Positions 6,211-13,584 of a stretch of DNA of 16,459 nucleotides are shown here, one piece after another (position 1 is the stretch's first letter; each line of letters opens with the position of its first letter). The notes under the pieces were generated by a model. It had not been told where the DNA came from. It saw nothing but the letters and a program-made list of their open reading frames with translations, and did not search any database. Source of the stretch: Streptosporangiaceae bacterium (GTDB taxonomy: Bacteria; Actinomycetota; Actinomycetes; Streptosporangiales; Streptosporangiaceae); assembly GCA_030041195.1 (NCBI GenBank), contig JASHOI010000732.1, positions 1 to 16,459 on the forward strand, given 5' to 3'. A program made the translations under genes and the position numbers.

Positions 6211-7269
6211 ATGCCACCGCGGTACGTCTCGATCAAGGAAGTCGCGGCCAGCGCCGGCGTGAGCTTCCAGACGGCGAGCAAGGTGCTGAACGGCGGCAAC
6301 GTGCGCGTGTCCGCCGAGACGGCCGCCCGGATCATGGCCGTCGCCCAGGAGCTCGGCTACCAGCCGAACACCGTGGCCAGGAGCCTGGTGCAGCAGTCGA
6401 CCGCCACCATCGGCCTGATCGCCGGGGACGTGACCGACATCGCGCTGTCCCAGTTCGCGGTCGCAGCCGAGCGCACCGCGCGCCGCAGCTCGAACGCGGT
6501 TCTGGTCGGGAACCTCGCCGAGGGCGGCGAGGACGGCGCCGCGGTCGCGCGCATGCTGATCGAGCGGCGGGTCGACGGGATCATCGCGGCCGCGCCGCAG
6601 CTCGAGGAGGATCCCGAGGTTGCTGACCTGCTCCGCAGGTACGTCCCGGCGGTGAGCATGCACCACGTGCCGGGCGGGGGCGTCCCGCTGATCGGGTCCA
6701 ACCACCGGGCCGGCGGCCGGATCGCCGCCGAGCACCTGATCCGGCTCGGCCACACCTCGATCGGCACGGTCACCGGGCCGTTCCGGCGCCACGTGGTGCG
6801 CAGCCGGCTGCACGGCTACGAGGACGCGCTGCGGGCCGCGGGGATCGAGCCGGGCGAGGATCTCGCGGTCGAGTCGGACTGGACGCCCGGCGGCGCGGCG
6901 GCCGCCACCCGGCTGCTGCTGCAGCGCGATCCCGGCATGAGCGCGATCTTCGTGCACAGCGACACCATGGCGATCGGCGTGCTGAGCGCGCTCTCCGACG
7001 CGCACCGCAGGGTCCCCGCCGACGTCGCGGTGGTCAGCTGCGACGACATGCCGTTCGCCGAGTACCTGATTCCCCCGCTCACCTCGCTGAGGGTGCCGTT
7101 CGCCGAGACCGGCGAGAAGGCCGTGGACCTGCTGCTGCGACGCATCGCCGGGGAGCCGGTACCGGACGAGCCGGTGCTGCTGCCGGTCGAGCTGATCGTG
7201 CGCGAATCCTGCGGTGCCGGGCAACCGCGAAACACTCCCCCGGCGCGCACAGGACTGGAGGCCGGATGA
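6211..7269 (+). CDS. LacI-family transcriptional regulator 2
   Basis: A 352-residue regulator with an N-terminal helix-turn-helix (VSIKEVAASAGVSFQTASKVLNG, residues 6-28), hinge helix (QPNTVARSL, 51-59) and sugar-binding domain (SNHRAGGRIAAEHL; CDDMPFAEYLIPPLTSL). The ATG start at 6211 follows a short-spaced purine-rich site (AGGACGGA). Its stop overlaps the ATG of the GH51 gene as ATGA, so regulator and enzyme are translationally linked. That strongly suggests it governs this operon and senses a product of it, such as arabinose or an arabino-oligosaccharide. A CpG-centred palindrome at its predicted promoter supports autorepression. It is a clearly separate protein from regulator 1, not a recent duplicate. 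Family certain, ligand inferred. Confidence 0.93.
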   Translation: MPPRYVSIKEVAASAGVSFQTASKVLNGGNVRVSAETAARIMAVAQELGYQPNTVARSLVQQSTATIGLIAGDVTDIALSQFAVAAERTARRSSNAVLVGNLAEGGEDGAAVARMLIERRVDGIIAAAPQLEEDPEVADLLRRYVPAVSMHHVPGGGVPLIGSNHRAGGRIAAEHLIRLGHTSIGTVTGPFRRHVVRSRLHGYEDALRAAGIEPGEDLAVESDWTPGGAAAATRLLLQRDPGMSAIFVHSDTMAIGVLSALSDAHRRVPADVAVVSCDDMPFAEYLIPPLTSLRVPFAETGEKAVDLLLRRIAGEPVPDEPVLLPVELIVRESCGAGQPRNTPPARTGLEAG

Positions 7270-8747
7270 CCCGCATCGCCGTCGACCCCGCCCGCAGCCT
7301 CGGCCGGCTCGACCGCAAGGTGTTCGGCGGCTTCGTCGAGCACCTGGGCCGCTGCATCTACGGCGGCCTCTACGAGGAAGGCTCACCGCTTTCCGACGAG
7401 CGCGGCTTCCGCAAGGACGTGCTCGGCCTGCTGCGCGAGCTTCGGATGGGCGTGCTGCGCTGGCCGGGCGGCAACTTCGTCAGCAACTACCACTGGGCCG
7501 ACGGGATCGGGCCGAAGGACTCCCGGCCCCGGCGCCCCGAGCTCGCCTGGGGCGGCGAGGAGAGCAACCGGTTCGGCGCCGACGAGTTCCTCGGCTACTG
7601 CGCCGAGCTCGGCACCGAACCGTACATCTGCCTGAACATGGGCACCGGCTCGCTGCAGGAGGCGCTCGACTGGGTCGAGTACTGCAACGGCTCCGGCCAG
7701 ACGGCCTGGGCGCAGCGGCGCAGGCAGAACGGCCGCGAGGAGCCCTACCGGGTCCGCTACTGGGGCCTGGGCAACGAGATGTACGGCGACTGGCAAGTCG
7801 GCGCGCTGACCGCCGACGAGTACGTGCGCGAGGCCACCCGGTGGGCGCGGGCCATCAAGATGCTGGACCCGGACGTGGCGCTGGTGAGCTGCGGGATGAA
7901 CGGGTGGAACGACTGGGACCGGGTAGTCATCGACGCCATGGCCCCGCTGGTCGACCTGCACTCGCTGCACATCTACACCGGTTCTGACGACTACTGGACC
8001 AACGTGCTGCAGCCGCACCAGGCCGAGCGCGCCATCCGGTGCGCGCGGGCGCTGATCGAGCGGGCCGCCTACGCGAAGAAGATCGCGCGGCCGCCGCGCA
8101 TCGCGTACGACGAGTGGAATGTCTGGTTCCGCACCGACGACGGCACGCTCGAGGAGCGTTACAACTTCTCCGACGCCCTGGCCGTGGCTACCTACCTGAA
8201 CATCTTCGTCAGGAACTGCCACTGGGTCCGGATGGCGAACCTGGCACAGATGGTGAACGCGATCGCGCCGGTGGTCACCACGCCGCGGTCCGCGGTCACC
8301 CAGCCGATCTACTACCCGGTGCTGCTGCACGCCCAGGCGGCACTCGCGGCCGCCGCCGACGTGCACGTCGAGGGGCCCACGGTCAGCCCGCTCACCAACG
8401 GCCATCGCAGCCGGTGGCCGCACCGGGTCGCGGACCTCGGCCCGTTCGCGGTCGTCGACGCCGCGGCGACCACGAGCGACGACCGGCAGCGGCTCGCGCT
8501 GACGCTGGTCAACAGGAATCCCGATCAGCCCGAAAACGTCGAGATCGTGCTCCGCGACCTGGTCTTCGACAGCGTTGTCGAAGTGCGGAGCCTCACGGCG
8601 GAGCGCGGGCGGGACGCTCGCGTCCTCCCCGATGTCGAGGGTGCGTGCCTGGAGGAAGGGTCGGAGAAGCCGAAGGGCCCCACGCTGTCCCTCACGCTCC
8701 CACCACAGTCGTTCACCGTCATCGAGTCGGCGACGACACCTCAGTAG
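7266..8747 (+). CDS. abfA: Alpha-L-arabinofuranosidase, GH51
   Basis: A 493-residue enzyme of normal GH51 length, with a (beta/alpha)8 barrel followed by a C-terminal beta-domain. The two catalytic glutamates are visible: acid/base Glu171 in YWGLGNEMYGDW and nucleophile Glu283 in YDEWNVW. Other family landmarks are the start GRLDRKVFGGFVEHLGRCIYGG and the segment LRWPGGNFVSNYHW (64-77). It removes alpha-linked L-arabinofuranosyl units from arabinan, arabinoxylan or glycoprotein oligosaccharides. There is no signal peptide, so the substrate must be imported, fitting the importer genes that follow. The start overlaps the regulator 2 stop (ATGA) with GGAGG 4 nt upstream. Together with the GH127 enzyme the locus covers both anomers of L-arabinofuranose. 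Confidence 0.96.
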   Translation: MTRIAVDPARSLGRLDRKVFGGFVEHLGRCIYGGLYEEGSPLSDERGFRKDVLGLLRELRMGVLRWPGGNFVSNYHWADGIGPKDSRPRRPELAWGGEESNRFGADEFLGYCAELGTEPYICLNMGTGSLQEALDWVEYCNGSGQTAWAQRRRQNGREEPYRVRYWGLGNEMYGDWQVGALTADEYVREATRWARAIKMLDPDVALVSCGMNGWNDWDRVVIDAMAPLVDLHSLHIYTGSDDYWTNVLQPHQAERAIRCARALIERAAYAKKIARPPRIAYDEWNVWFRTDDGTLEERYNFSDALAVATYLNIFVRNCHWVRMANLAQMVNAIAPVVTTPRSAVTQPIYYPVLLHAQAALAAAADVHVEGPTVSPLTNGHRSRWPHRVADLGPFAVVDAAATTSDDRQRLALTLVNRNPDQPENVEIVLRDLVFDSVVEVRSLTAERGRDARVLPDVEGACLEEGSEKPKGPTLSLTLPPQSFTVIESATTPQ

Positions 8748-8807
8748 GCGGCACGTCCCGCCGACCCCAGCCCCGATCAGTGACTTAACCGCAAGGAGCC
8801 GCCGAAA

Positions 8808-10286
8808 ATGTTAACGCTAACTCGAATCAACCGCTCCGGCACCGAAGGCAGCTTTGGCACCGCGGGCCGGGTGCGCAACGCGGGCACCGCGGGTGTCACG
8901 AGGCGCAGGCTCCCGGCCGCGCGCGCCGTGGCCTGGCTCGCGGCGGCCGCCGCCGTGTCGGTCCTGGCCGGCTGCGGCAGCGGCGGGACCACGTCCGCCA
9001 CCACCCCGAAATCCTCGACCAGCCCCAGCCCCACCCCCGGCAGCACGGTGCTCGCGGGCGCGTCATGCAAGTCGTCCGGCGCGACGAACATCACGTTCTG
9101 GGCCTGGGTGCCCGGGATCGACCGTGCGGTCAACGAGTTCAACAAGACCCACCCGTCGATCTGCGTGACGCTGGAGGATGTCGGCGCGGGCGATCCCGAG
9201 TACGTGAAGCTCGCCGACGCGCTCAAGGCGGGCTCCGGCGCCCCCGACGTCGCCGAAGTCGAGTACGACGAACTCCCGTCGTTCGAGATCACGCACAACG
9301 TGGTGAACATAGCCAAGTACGGGGCCGACAAGTACAAGAGCGACTTCGTCTCGTGGGCCTGGCAGGAGGTCAGCCAGGGCTCGGCGGTGTACGCGATGCC
9401 CAGCGACTCTGGCCCGGTCGGCTTCTACTACAACTCGTCGCTGCTGGCCAAGTACCACATCTCGCCGCCTGCCACCTGGGCGCAGTTCGCGACCGACGCG
9501 GCCACCCTGCACAAGGACGACCCAACCGCCTACCTGACCAACTTCGCCGGGTCGGACCTGCAGTGGGTCATGAGCCTGATGGCGCAGGACAACGCGTTCC
9601 CGTTCCAGTACACGGGCGGCAGCCACGTGACGATCAACTGGACCGGCTCGGCCCAGATGGCGTTCGCGAGTTACTGGCAGAACATGCTGTCCAAGCACGA
9701 ACTCAACACGGTGACCGACATCACAGCGACCGCGTTCGCCGACATGGACAAGGGCATCGACGCGAGCTGGATCAGCTCGGCGTGGGGTCCCTCGTACTTC
9801 GCGCCCGACGCGAAGACGTCCGTCGGCGACTGGCGCGCCGCAGCGCTGCCGCAGTGGACGGCGGGGGCGAACGTGGCCGCGAACTGGGGCGGGTCGACGT
9901 ACCCGGTCTTCACCCAGAGCGCTCACCCCGCCCAGGCTGCCGAGTTCGCCGAGTGGCTGACCGCGACGAGCACGTCGTGGAACATCGTGAAGACGCCGCC
10001 GTCGTCGCTGTTCCCGACGTATGTCCCGCTGCTCAACAGCACGTCGTTCAAGGACCAGACGTACCCGATCTCCGGGTCGTCCACCCCGAACGTCGCGTTC
10101 ACCGCCGCGGCGCCGGAAATCTCCAGCGTCGAGTGGCCGCCGTTCATGACCTTCGCCCTGACCCAGTCGAGCACCACATTCGCGGGGGTGATGGACGGCA
10201 AGGAGACGTTGCAGCAGGCGTTCACGACCTTCCAGGGCCAGCTCGTGACGTACGCGAAGCAGCAGGGCTTCACCGTCTCGACCTGA
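8808..10286 (+). CDS. Sugar ABC transporter substrate-binding lipoprotein 2
   Basis: A 492-residue extracellular solute-binding protein (CUT1 type, family 1). A long Arg-containing N-terminal extension (about 30 residues) leads into the signal peptide and a lipobox LAGC with lipidated Cys56. A Ser/Thr/Pro-rich linker follows, then the start of the fold (TNITFWAWVPGIDRAVNEF). AAGGAG lies 9 nt before the ATG. Codon 2 is TTA, the only in-frame TTA I found by eye in the genes of this window; it lies inside an operator-like palindrome. The gene follows the GH51 gene after 60 bp and precedes two permeases. It is clearly different in sequence from binding protein 1, so the two importers probably have different ligands. 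Confidence 0.95.
   Translation: MLTLTRINRSGTEGSFGTAGRVRNAGTAGVTRRRLPAARAVAWLAAAAAVSVLAGCGSGGTTSATTPKSSTSPSPTPGSTVLAGASCKSSGATNITFWAWVPGIDRAVNEFNKTHPSICVTLEDVGAGDPEYVKLADALKAGSGAPDVAEVEYDELPSFEITHNVVNIAKYGADKYKSDFVSWAWQEVSQGSAVYAMPSDSGPVGFYYNSSLLAKYHISPPATWAQFATDAATLHKDDPTAYLTNFAGSDLQWVMSLMAQDNAFPFQYTGGSHVTINWTGSAQMAFASYWQNMLSKHELNTVTDITATAFADMDKGIDASWISSAWGPSYFAPDAKTSVGDWRAAALPQWTAGANVAANWGGSTYPVFTQSAHPAQAAEFAEWLTATSTSWNIVKTPPSSLFPTYVPLLNSTSFKDQTYPISGSSTPNVAFTAAAPEISSVEWPPFMTFALTQSSTTFAGVMDGKETLQQAFTTFQGQLVTYAKQQGFTVST
8810..8821. promoter_or_regulatory. LacI-type operator overlapping the start codon of binding-protein gene 2
   Basis: GTTAACGCTAAC begins on the G of the ATG and covers codons 2-4 plus one base of codon 5. 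The half-sites match at 5 of 6 positions around a C|G centre (minus-strand half GTTAGC). It is the best member of the GTnAGC operator class in the window. No clear promoter is visible in the 60 bp before it, so a bound repressor may act as a roadblock inside the operon. Confidence 0.5.
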
Positions 10287-10295
10287 GAGGAGGGA

Positions 10296-10334
10296 GCGGT
10301 GCGGCGCCCCGGCCACCACGGGGCGCCGCATCGC
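10296..10334 (+). promoter_or_regulatory. Strong intercistronic hairpin between binding-protein 2 and permease genes
   Basis: Positions 10300-10311 (TGCGGCGCCCCG) pair perfectly with 10319-10330, closing a 7-nt loop. The stem extends through a G-U pair and three G-C pairs (10296-10299 with 10331-10334) to 16 pairs. It begins 10 nt after the binding-protein stop. No U-tract follows, so attenuation or mRNA stabilisation is more likely than full termination. The left arm contains the GTG of a short leader ORF, and the SD-like AGAGGAGGGAG sits directly against its base. Confidence 0.7.
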
Positions 10335-10346
10335 GGACCGCAGTGA
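10299..10346 (+). CDS. Putative 15-residue leader peptide coupled to the permease gene
   Basis: A GTG at 10299 preceded by a strong purine-rich ribosome-binding site (GAGGAGGGAG) opens a 15-codon frame, MRRPGHHGAPHRGPQ. Its TGA (10344-10346) overlaps the GTG of the permease gene (10343-10345) as GTGA. The permease start has no good ribosome-binding site of its own, so re-initiation after the leader is the likely mode. The leader's start codon is inside the hairpin, so folding could set how much permease is made. Short length and GC-rich context leave room for chance. Confidence 0.4.
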   Translation: MRRPGHHGAPHRGPQ

Positions 10347-11287
10347 GCAGCACAGCGATACGCGCGCCCGCCGCCCGCGCCTCCCGGCCGCGCGGGCCGC
10401 GGCATTCGGCGTGGATCCACCGGCGGGACCGCCGGGGGCTCTGGTTCGTCGTCCCGTTCCTGGTCGCGTTTCTCCTGTTCATGATCGCGCCACTGGGGTA
10501 CGCGATCTACACCAGCCTGTACACCACCCGGATCATCGGCGGCACCAGCTTCTCCGGGGCGGCGAACTACACCGCGACGCTGCAGTCGGCCGATTTCTGG
10601 TCCGGCGTGGTCCGCGTGATCATCTACGCGGCCTTCCAGATCCCGATCATGCTGGCCATCGCGTTCTTCTTCGCGACCATCTTCGACCTCGGCGTGGCCA
10701 AGTGGGGCACGCTGTTCCGGACCATTTTCTTCGTTCCGTTCGCCGTGCCCGCCGTGGTCGGCGCCGTGATGTGGTCGTTCCTGCTGGAGCCGCAGTTCGG
10801 CCCGTTCGTCCACATCGCCAACGCGGTCGGCGTGCACAACGTGGACTTCTTTTCGTCCACGCTCATGCTTCCGTCGATCGTCGTGATCGTGATCTGGGAG
10901 TGGACCGGCTACAACATGGTGATCCTCTACACCGCGCTGAAGTCGGTCCCGCGCGACGTCGTCGAGGCGGCGATCCTCGACGACACGCCGCTGTGGAAGA
11001 TCATCCTGCGGGTGAAGCTGCCGATGGTGCGCCCGGCCATCGTGCTGCTGCTGTTCCTCAACCTGATCGGCGCGCTGCAGTTGTTCACCGAGCCGCTGAT
11101 CCTCTACTACTTCCAGCCGCAGGCGATCTCGGTCAACTACACGCCCGCGATCTACATCTACTGGACCGCGATCGGGGACGGAGAGTACAACCTGGCCGCG
11201 GCCGCGGCCGTGGTCCTCGGCCTGGTCATCGTCGTGATCTCGGTTGGCTCGCTGGCCTTCCGGCGCCGGAGGGGTGAACTCGGTTGA
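10343..11287 (+). CDS. Carbohydrate ABC transporter permease, MalF/UgpA type (importer 2)
   Basis: A 314-residue membrane protein with a basic N-terminal tail, a first membrane segment near 33-55 and about five more. The start is GTG 10343; there is no other in-frame start between the preceding in-frame region and this point. The cytoplasmic loop that docks on the ATPase is at 208 onward (EAAILDDTPLWKIILRVKLP). Here the usually invariant glycine of EAAxxDG is replaced by Asp, which is uncommon. Its stop overlaps the TTG of the next permease gene, so the two channel halves are made together. It pairs with binding protein 2 and the downstream ATPase. Family certain, substrate inferred from the GH51 neighbour. 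Confidence 0.93.
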   Translation: MSSTAIRAPAARASRPRGPRHSAWIHRRDRRGLWFVVPFLVAFLLFMIAPLGYAIYTSLYTTRIIGGTSFSGAANYTATLQSADFWSGVVRVIIYAAFQIPIMLAIAFFFATIFDLGVAKWGTLFRTIFFVPFAVPAVVGAVMWSFLLEPQFGPFVHIANAVGVHNVDFFSSTLMLPSIVVIVIWEWTGYNMVILYTALKSVPRDVVEAAILDDTPLWKIILRVKLPMVRPAIVLLLFLNLIGALQLFTEPLILYYFQPQAISVNYTPAIYIYWTAIGDGEYNLAAAAAVVLGLVIVVISVGSLAFRRRRGELG

Positions 11288-12267
11288 ACGCAACGACAGC
11301 CGTCGACCGCGCCGCCGCGCGCGGCAGCGACGAAGCACCGCCGCGGCGAAATCGCCGGCGCCGGCGCAAGCCCGAGGATCCGGCGAACGACATCATCCCG
11401 ATCGAGATGTACGGCCTGAAGCGCGGCACGACCACGTTCCTCACGCTGGTCTGCGCGCTGTTCGCCATCTTCACGCTGATCCCGATCGCGTGGGTCATGA
11501 TCAACTCGACCAAGACGCAGGCGAACATCTTCGAGACCTTCGGCTTCTGGTTCGCCAGGCCGTTCTCCCTGTTCCATAACTTCTCGCTGCTGTTCCAGAA
11601 CGTCGACGGTTACGGCACCTACATCCAGTGGATGGGCAATACCGCCCTGTACGCCGTGCTCGGCGGCGGTGGGGCCACCGCGCTGGCCGCGTTCGCGGGG
11701 TACGGGTTCGCGCGGTTCTCATTCCGCGGCTCGCGGATCCTGTTCTACTTCGTGATCGCGGCGCTGCTGGTGCCGATCACCGCGATCACGCTGCCGCTCT
11801 ACCTGACCTACGCCAAGGTGCACCTGATCAACTCGATCTGGGGCATGGTACTGCCGAGCATGGTGAGCCCGGTCGGCGTCTACCTGATGCGCGTGTATGT
11901 CGAGGTGTCCGTGCCCCGCGAGCTCATCGACGCGGCCCGGCTGGACGGCGCGGGCGAGCTGCGGATCTTCTTCAGGCTCGCGCTGCCGCTCATGGTGCCC
12001 GGGCTGATGACCGTGCTGCTGCTGAGCATCGTCGGGGTCTGGAACAACTACTTCCTGCCGCTGATCATCTTCAGCCAGAACCGGCTCTACCCGCTCACCG
12101 TGGGGCTCGGTCTGTGGGCGCAGCGAGCCCAGAACAGCGGCAACGCCGAGCTGTTCCCGCTGGTGGTGATCGGCGGCCTGGTCACGATCATCCCGCTGAT
12201 CGCGCTGTTCCTGGTGCTGCAGCGGTACTGGCGCAGCGGCCTGCTGCTCGGCAGCATCGCGAACTGA
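11284..12267 (+). CDS. Carbohydrate ABC transporter permease, MalG/UgpE type (importer 2)
   Basis: A 327-residue second channel subunit. A long, very basic N-terminal tail (RRNRRRRRK, residues 21-29) precedes the first membrane segment near 50-73. The motif STKTQANIFET and the EAA loop at 215-235 (IDAARLDGAGELRIFFRLALP) are typical of MalG-type permeases, with Asp at the first position and the conserved Gly present at 222. The TTG start at 11284 overlaps the previous stop (TTGA) and has GGAGGGG about 10 nt upstream. It lies 18 bp ahead of the ATPase gene. Confidence 0.94.
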   Translation: MNATTAVDRAAARGSDEAPPRRNRRRRRKPEDPANDIIPIEMYGLKRGTTTFLTLVCALFAIFTLIPIAWVMINSTKTQANIFETFGFWFARPFSLFHNFSLLFQNVDGYGTYIQWMGNTALYAVLGGGGATALAAFAGYGFARFSFRGSRILFYFVIAALLVPITAITLPLYLTYAKVHLINSIWGMVLPSMVSPVGVYLMRVYVEVSVPRELIDAARLDGAGELRIFFRLALPLMVPGLMTVLLLSIVGVWNNYFLPLIIFSQNRLYPLTVGLGLWAQRAQNSGNAELFPLVVIGGLVTIIPLIALFLVLQRYWRSGLLLGSIAN

Positions 12268-12285
12268 GCCGGAGGAGGGACGCCC

Positions 12286-13497
12286 GTGTCCGCGGTCTCG
12301 CTCGAAGGACTGACCAAGGTCTACCCCAACGGCGTCGAGGCCCTGCGCGGCCTCGACCTGCGCGTCGACGACGGCGAGTTCGTCGTGATCGTCGGGCCGT
12401 CCGGGTGTGGCAAGACAACGGCGCTGCGGATGGTCGCCGGGCTGGAGGAAATCACGTCCGGCACGCTGCGGTTCGGCGACCGCGTGGTCAACGACGTGTC
12501 GCCGCGCGACCGGGACGTGGCCATGGTGTTCCAGAACTACGCCCTGTACCCGCACCTGACCGTGCACCAGAACATCGGGTTCTCGCTGGCGAACCGGAAG
12601 ATGCCCAAGGCCGAGCGGGACGCGAAGGTGCGCGAGGCGGCCGCGGTGCTCGGGCTGACCGACATGCTCGACCGCAAGCCGCGGCAGCTATCCGGCGGCC
12701 AGCGGCAGCGCGTGGCGATGGGCCGGGCGATCGTCAGGGAGCCGTCGGTCTTCCTGATGGACGAGCCGCTTTCCAACCTCGACGCCAAGCTCAGGGTGCA
12801 GATGCGCTCGGAGGTGCTGCGCGTGCACCGCAGGATTGGGGTCGCCGCCCTTTACGTCACGCATGACCAGACCGAGGCGATGACGATGGGAGACCGGGTT
12901 GCGGTGTTGCGCGATGGCCTGCTGCAGCAGTGCTCGGAGCCCAGGGAACTATACGAGTGCCCGGCCAACCTGTTCGTGGCCACGTTCATCGGCTCGCCGT
13001 CGATGAATCTCTACGAGGCCGGCCTTGAGGCGGGCGGCGACGCGGGAGCCGTGATCGTGCTCGGCAGTCAGAAGCTCTCGGTTCCCGCTCTGGTGCTGAA
13101 GCGCAACCCCAGCCTCGCCTCCTACCTGGGGCGCAGCGTGATCCTCGGAATCCGGCCCGAGCACCTGAATGACCCGGCGCACGCGGGCGCGGAGCCCGCG
13201 TCCGGCAGCAGGCTGTCCGCCGACGTCGACTACGTCGAGGTGCTCGGCAGCGAGCAGCTCGTCCACTTCACGATCGACGCGCGCAAGGTTCGCGAGGAAG
13301 TTCTGCCGGCCGGGGCGGACCAGGGTGAGATCGTGGCCGCCTCGGTGGCCGAGGGCGTGGCCAGGATCGACCCGCGCTCGGCCATCCGGACCCGCGGCCC
13401 GGCCGTCTTCGGCGTGGACGTCGAGCGGCTGCACTTCTTCGACCCGGCCACCGGGACCGCGATCGCTCCCGCTGGCGCGCTGGCGCCGACCGGGTAA
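12286..13497 (+). CDS. Sugar ABC transporter ATP-binding protein, MsiK/UgpC/MalK type
   Basis: A 403-residue ATPase. Walker A is at 37-45 (GPSGCGKTT), the Q-loop at Gln83 ([10 protein letters not shown]), the signature at 135-139 (LSGGQ), Walker B with catalytic Glu160 ([14 protein letters not shown]) and the H-loop at His193 ([14 protein letters not shown]). The C-terminal third has the OB/TOBE fold typical of CUT1 ATPases. The GTG start follows GGAGGAGGG. In Streptomyces a single MsiK commonly powers many sugar importers from a separate locus. Here an ATPase of this type is the last gene of importer 2, and no ATPase is seen with importer 1 inside the window, so it may be shared. Confidence 0.95.
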   Translation: MSAVSLEGLTKVYPNGVEALRGLDLRVDDGEFVVIVGPSGCGKTTALRMVAGLEEITSGTLRFGDRVVNDVSPRDRDVAMVFQNYALYPHLTVHQNIGFSLANRKMPKAERDAKVREAAAVLGLTDMLDRKPRQLSGGQRQRVAMGRAIVREPSVFLMDEPLSNLDAKLRVQMRSEVLRVHRRIGVAALYVTHDQTEAMTMGDRVAVLRDGLLQQCSEPRELYECPANLFVATFIGSPSMNLYEAGLEAGGDAGAVIVLGSQKLSVPALVLKRNPSLASYLGRSVILGIRPEHLNDPAHAGAEPASGSRLSADVDYVEVLGSEQLVHFTIDARKVREEVLPAGADQGEIVAASVAEGVARIDPRSAIRTRGPAVFGVDVERLHFFDPATGTAIAPAGALAPTG

Positions 13498-13584
13498 CAG
13501 CCGCCCGGTATTGTCGCTGCCAAGGGGGCCTGCCGTGCTGGCCGCCCGCGCTGACGGCAACACCTGAGAAAGGCTGGTCGCCTC

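Noticed and set aside
9915..9926. CAGAGCGCTCAC, another GTnAGC-like site inside binding-protein gene 2
   Set aside because: One half-site matches, but it lies deep in coding sequence where the bases encode conserved protein. Chance is the simpler explanation.
9065..10342. Upstream extension of the importer 2 permease frame over the binding-protein gene
   Set aside because: The frame is open by chance. Real similarity begins after GTG 10343, which overlaps the leader ORF stop, and the upstream part overlaps a clear lipoprotein gene.
13489..13559. Terminator between the ATPase and SIP genes
   Set aside because: Only 6-bp stems (ACCGGG/CCCGGT and TGCCGT/ACGGCA) with long loops and no T-run are visible, so the support is too weak.
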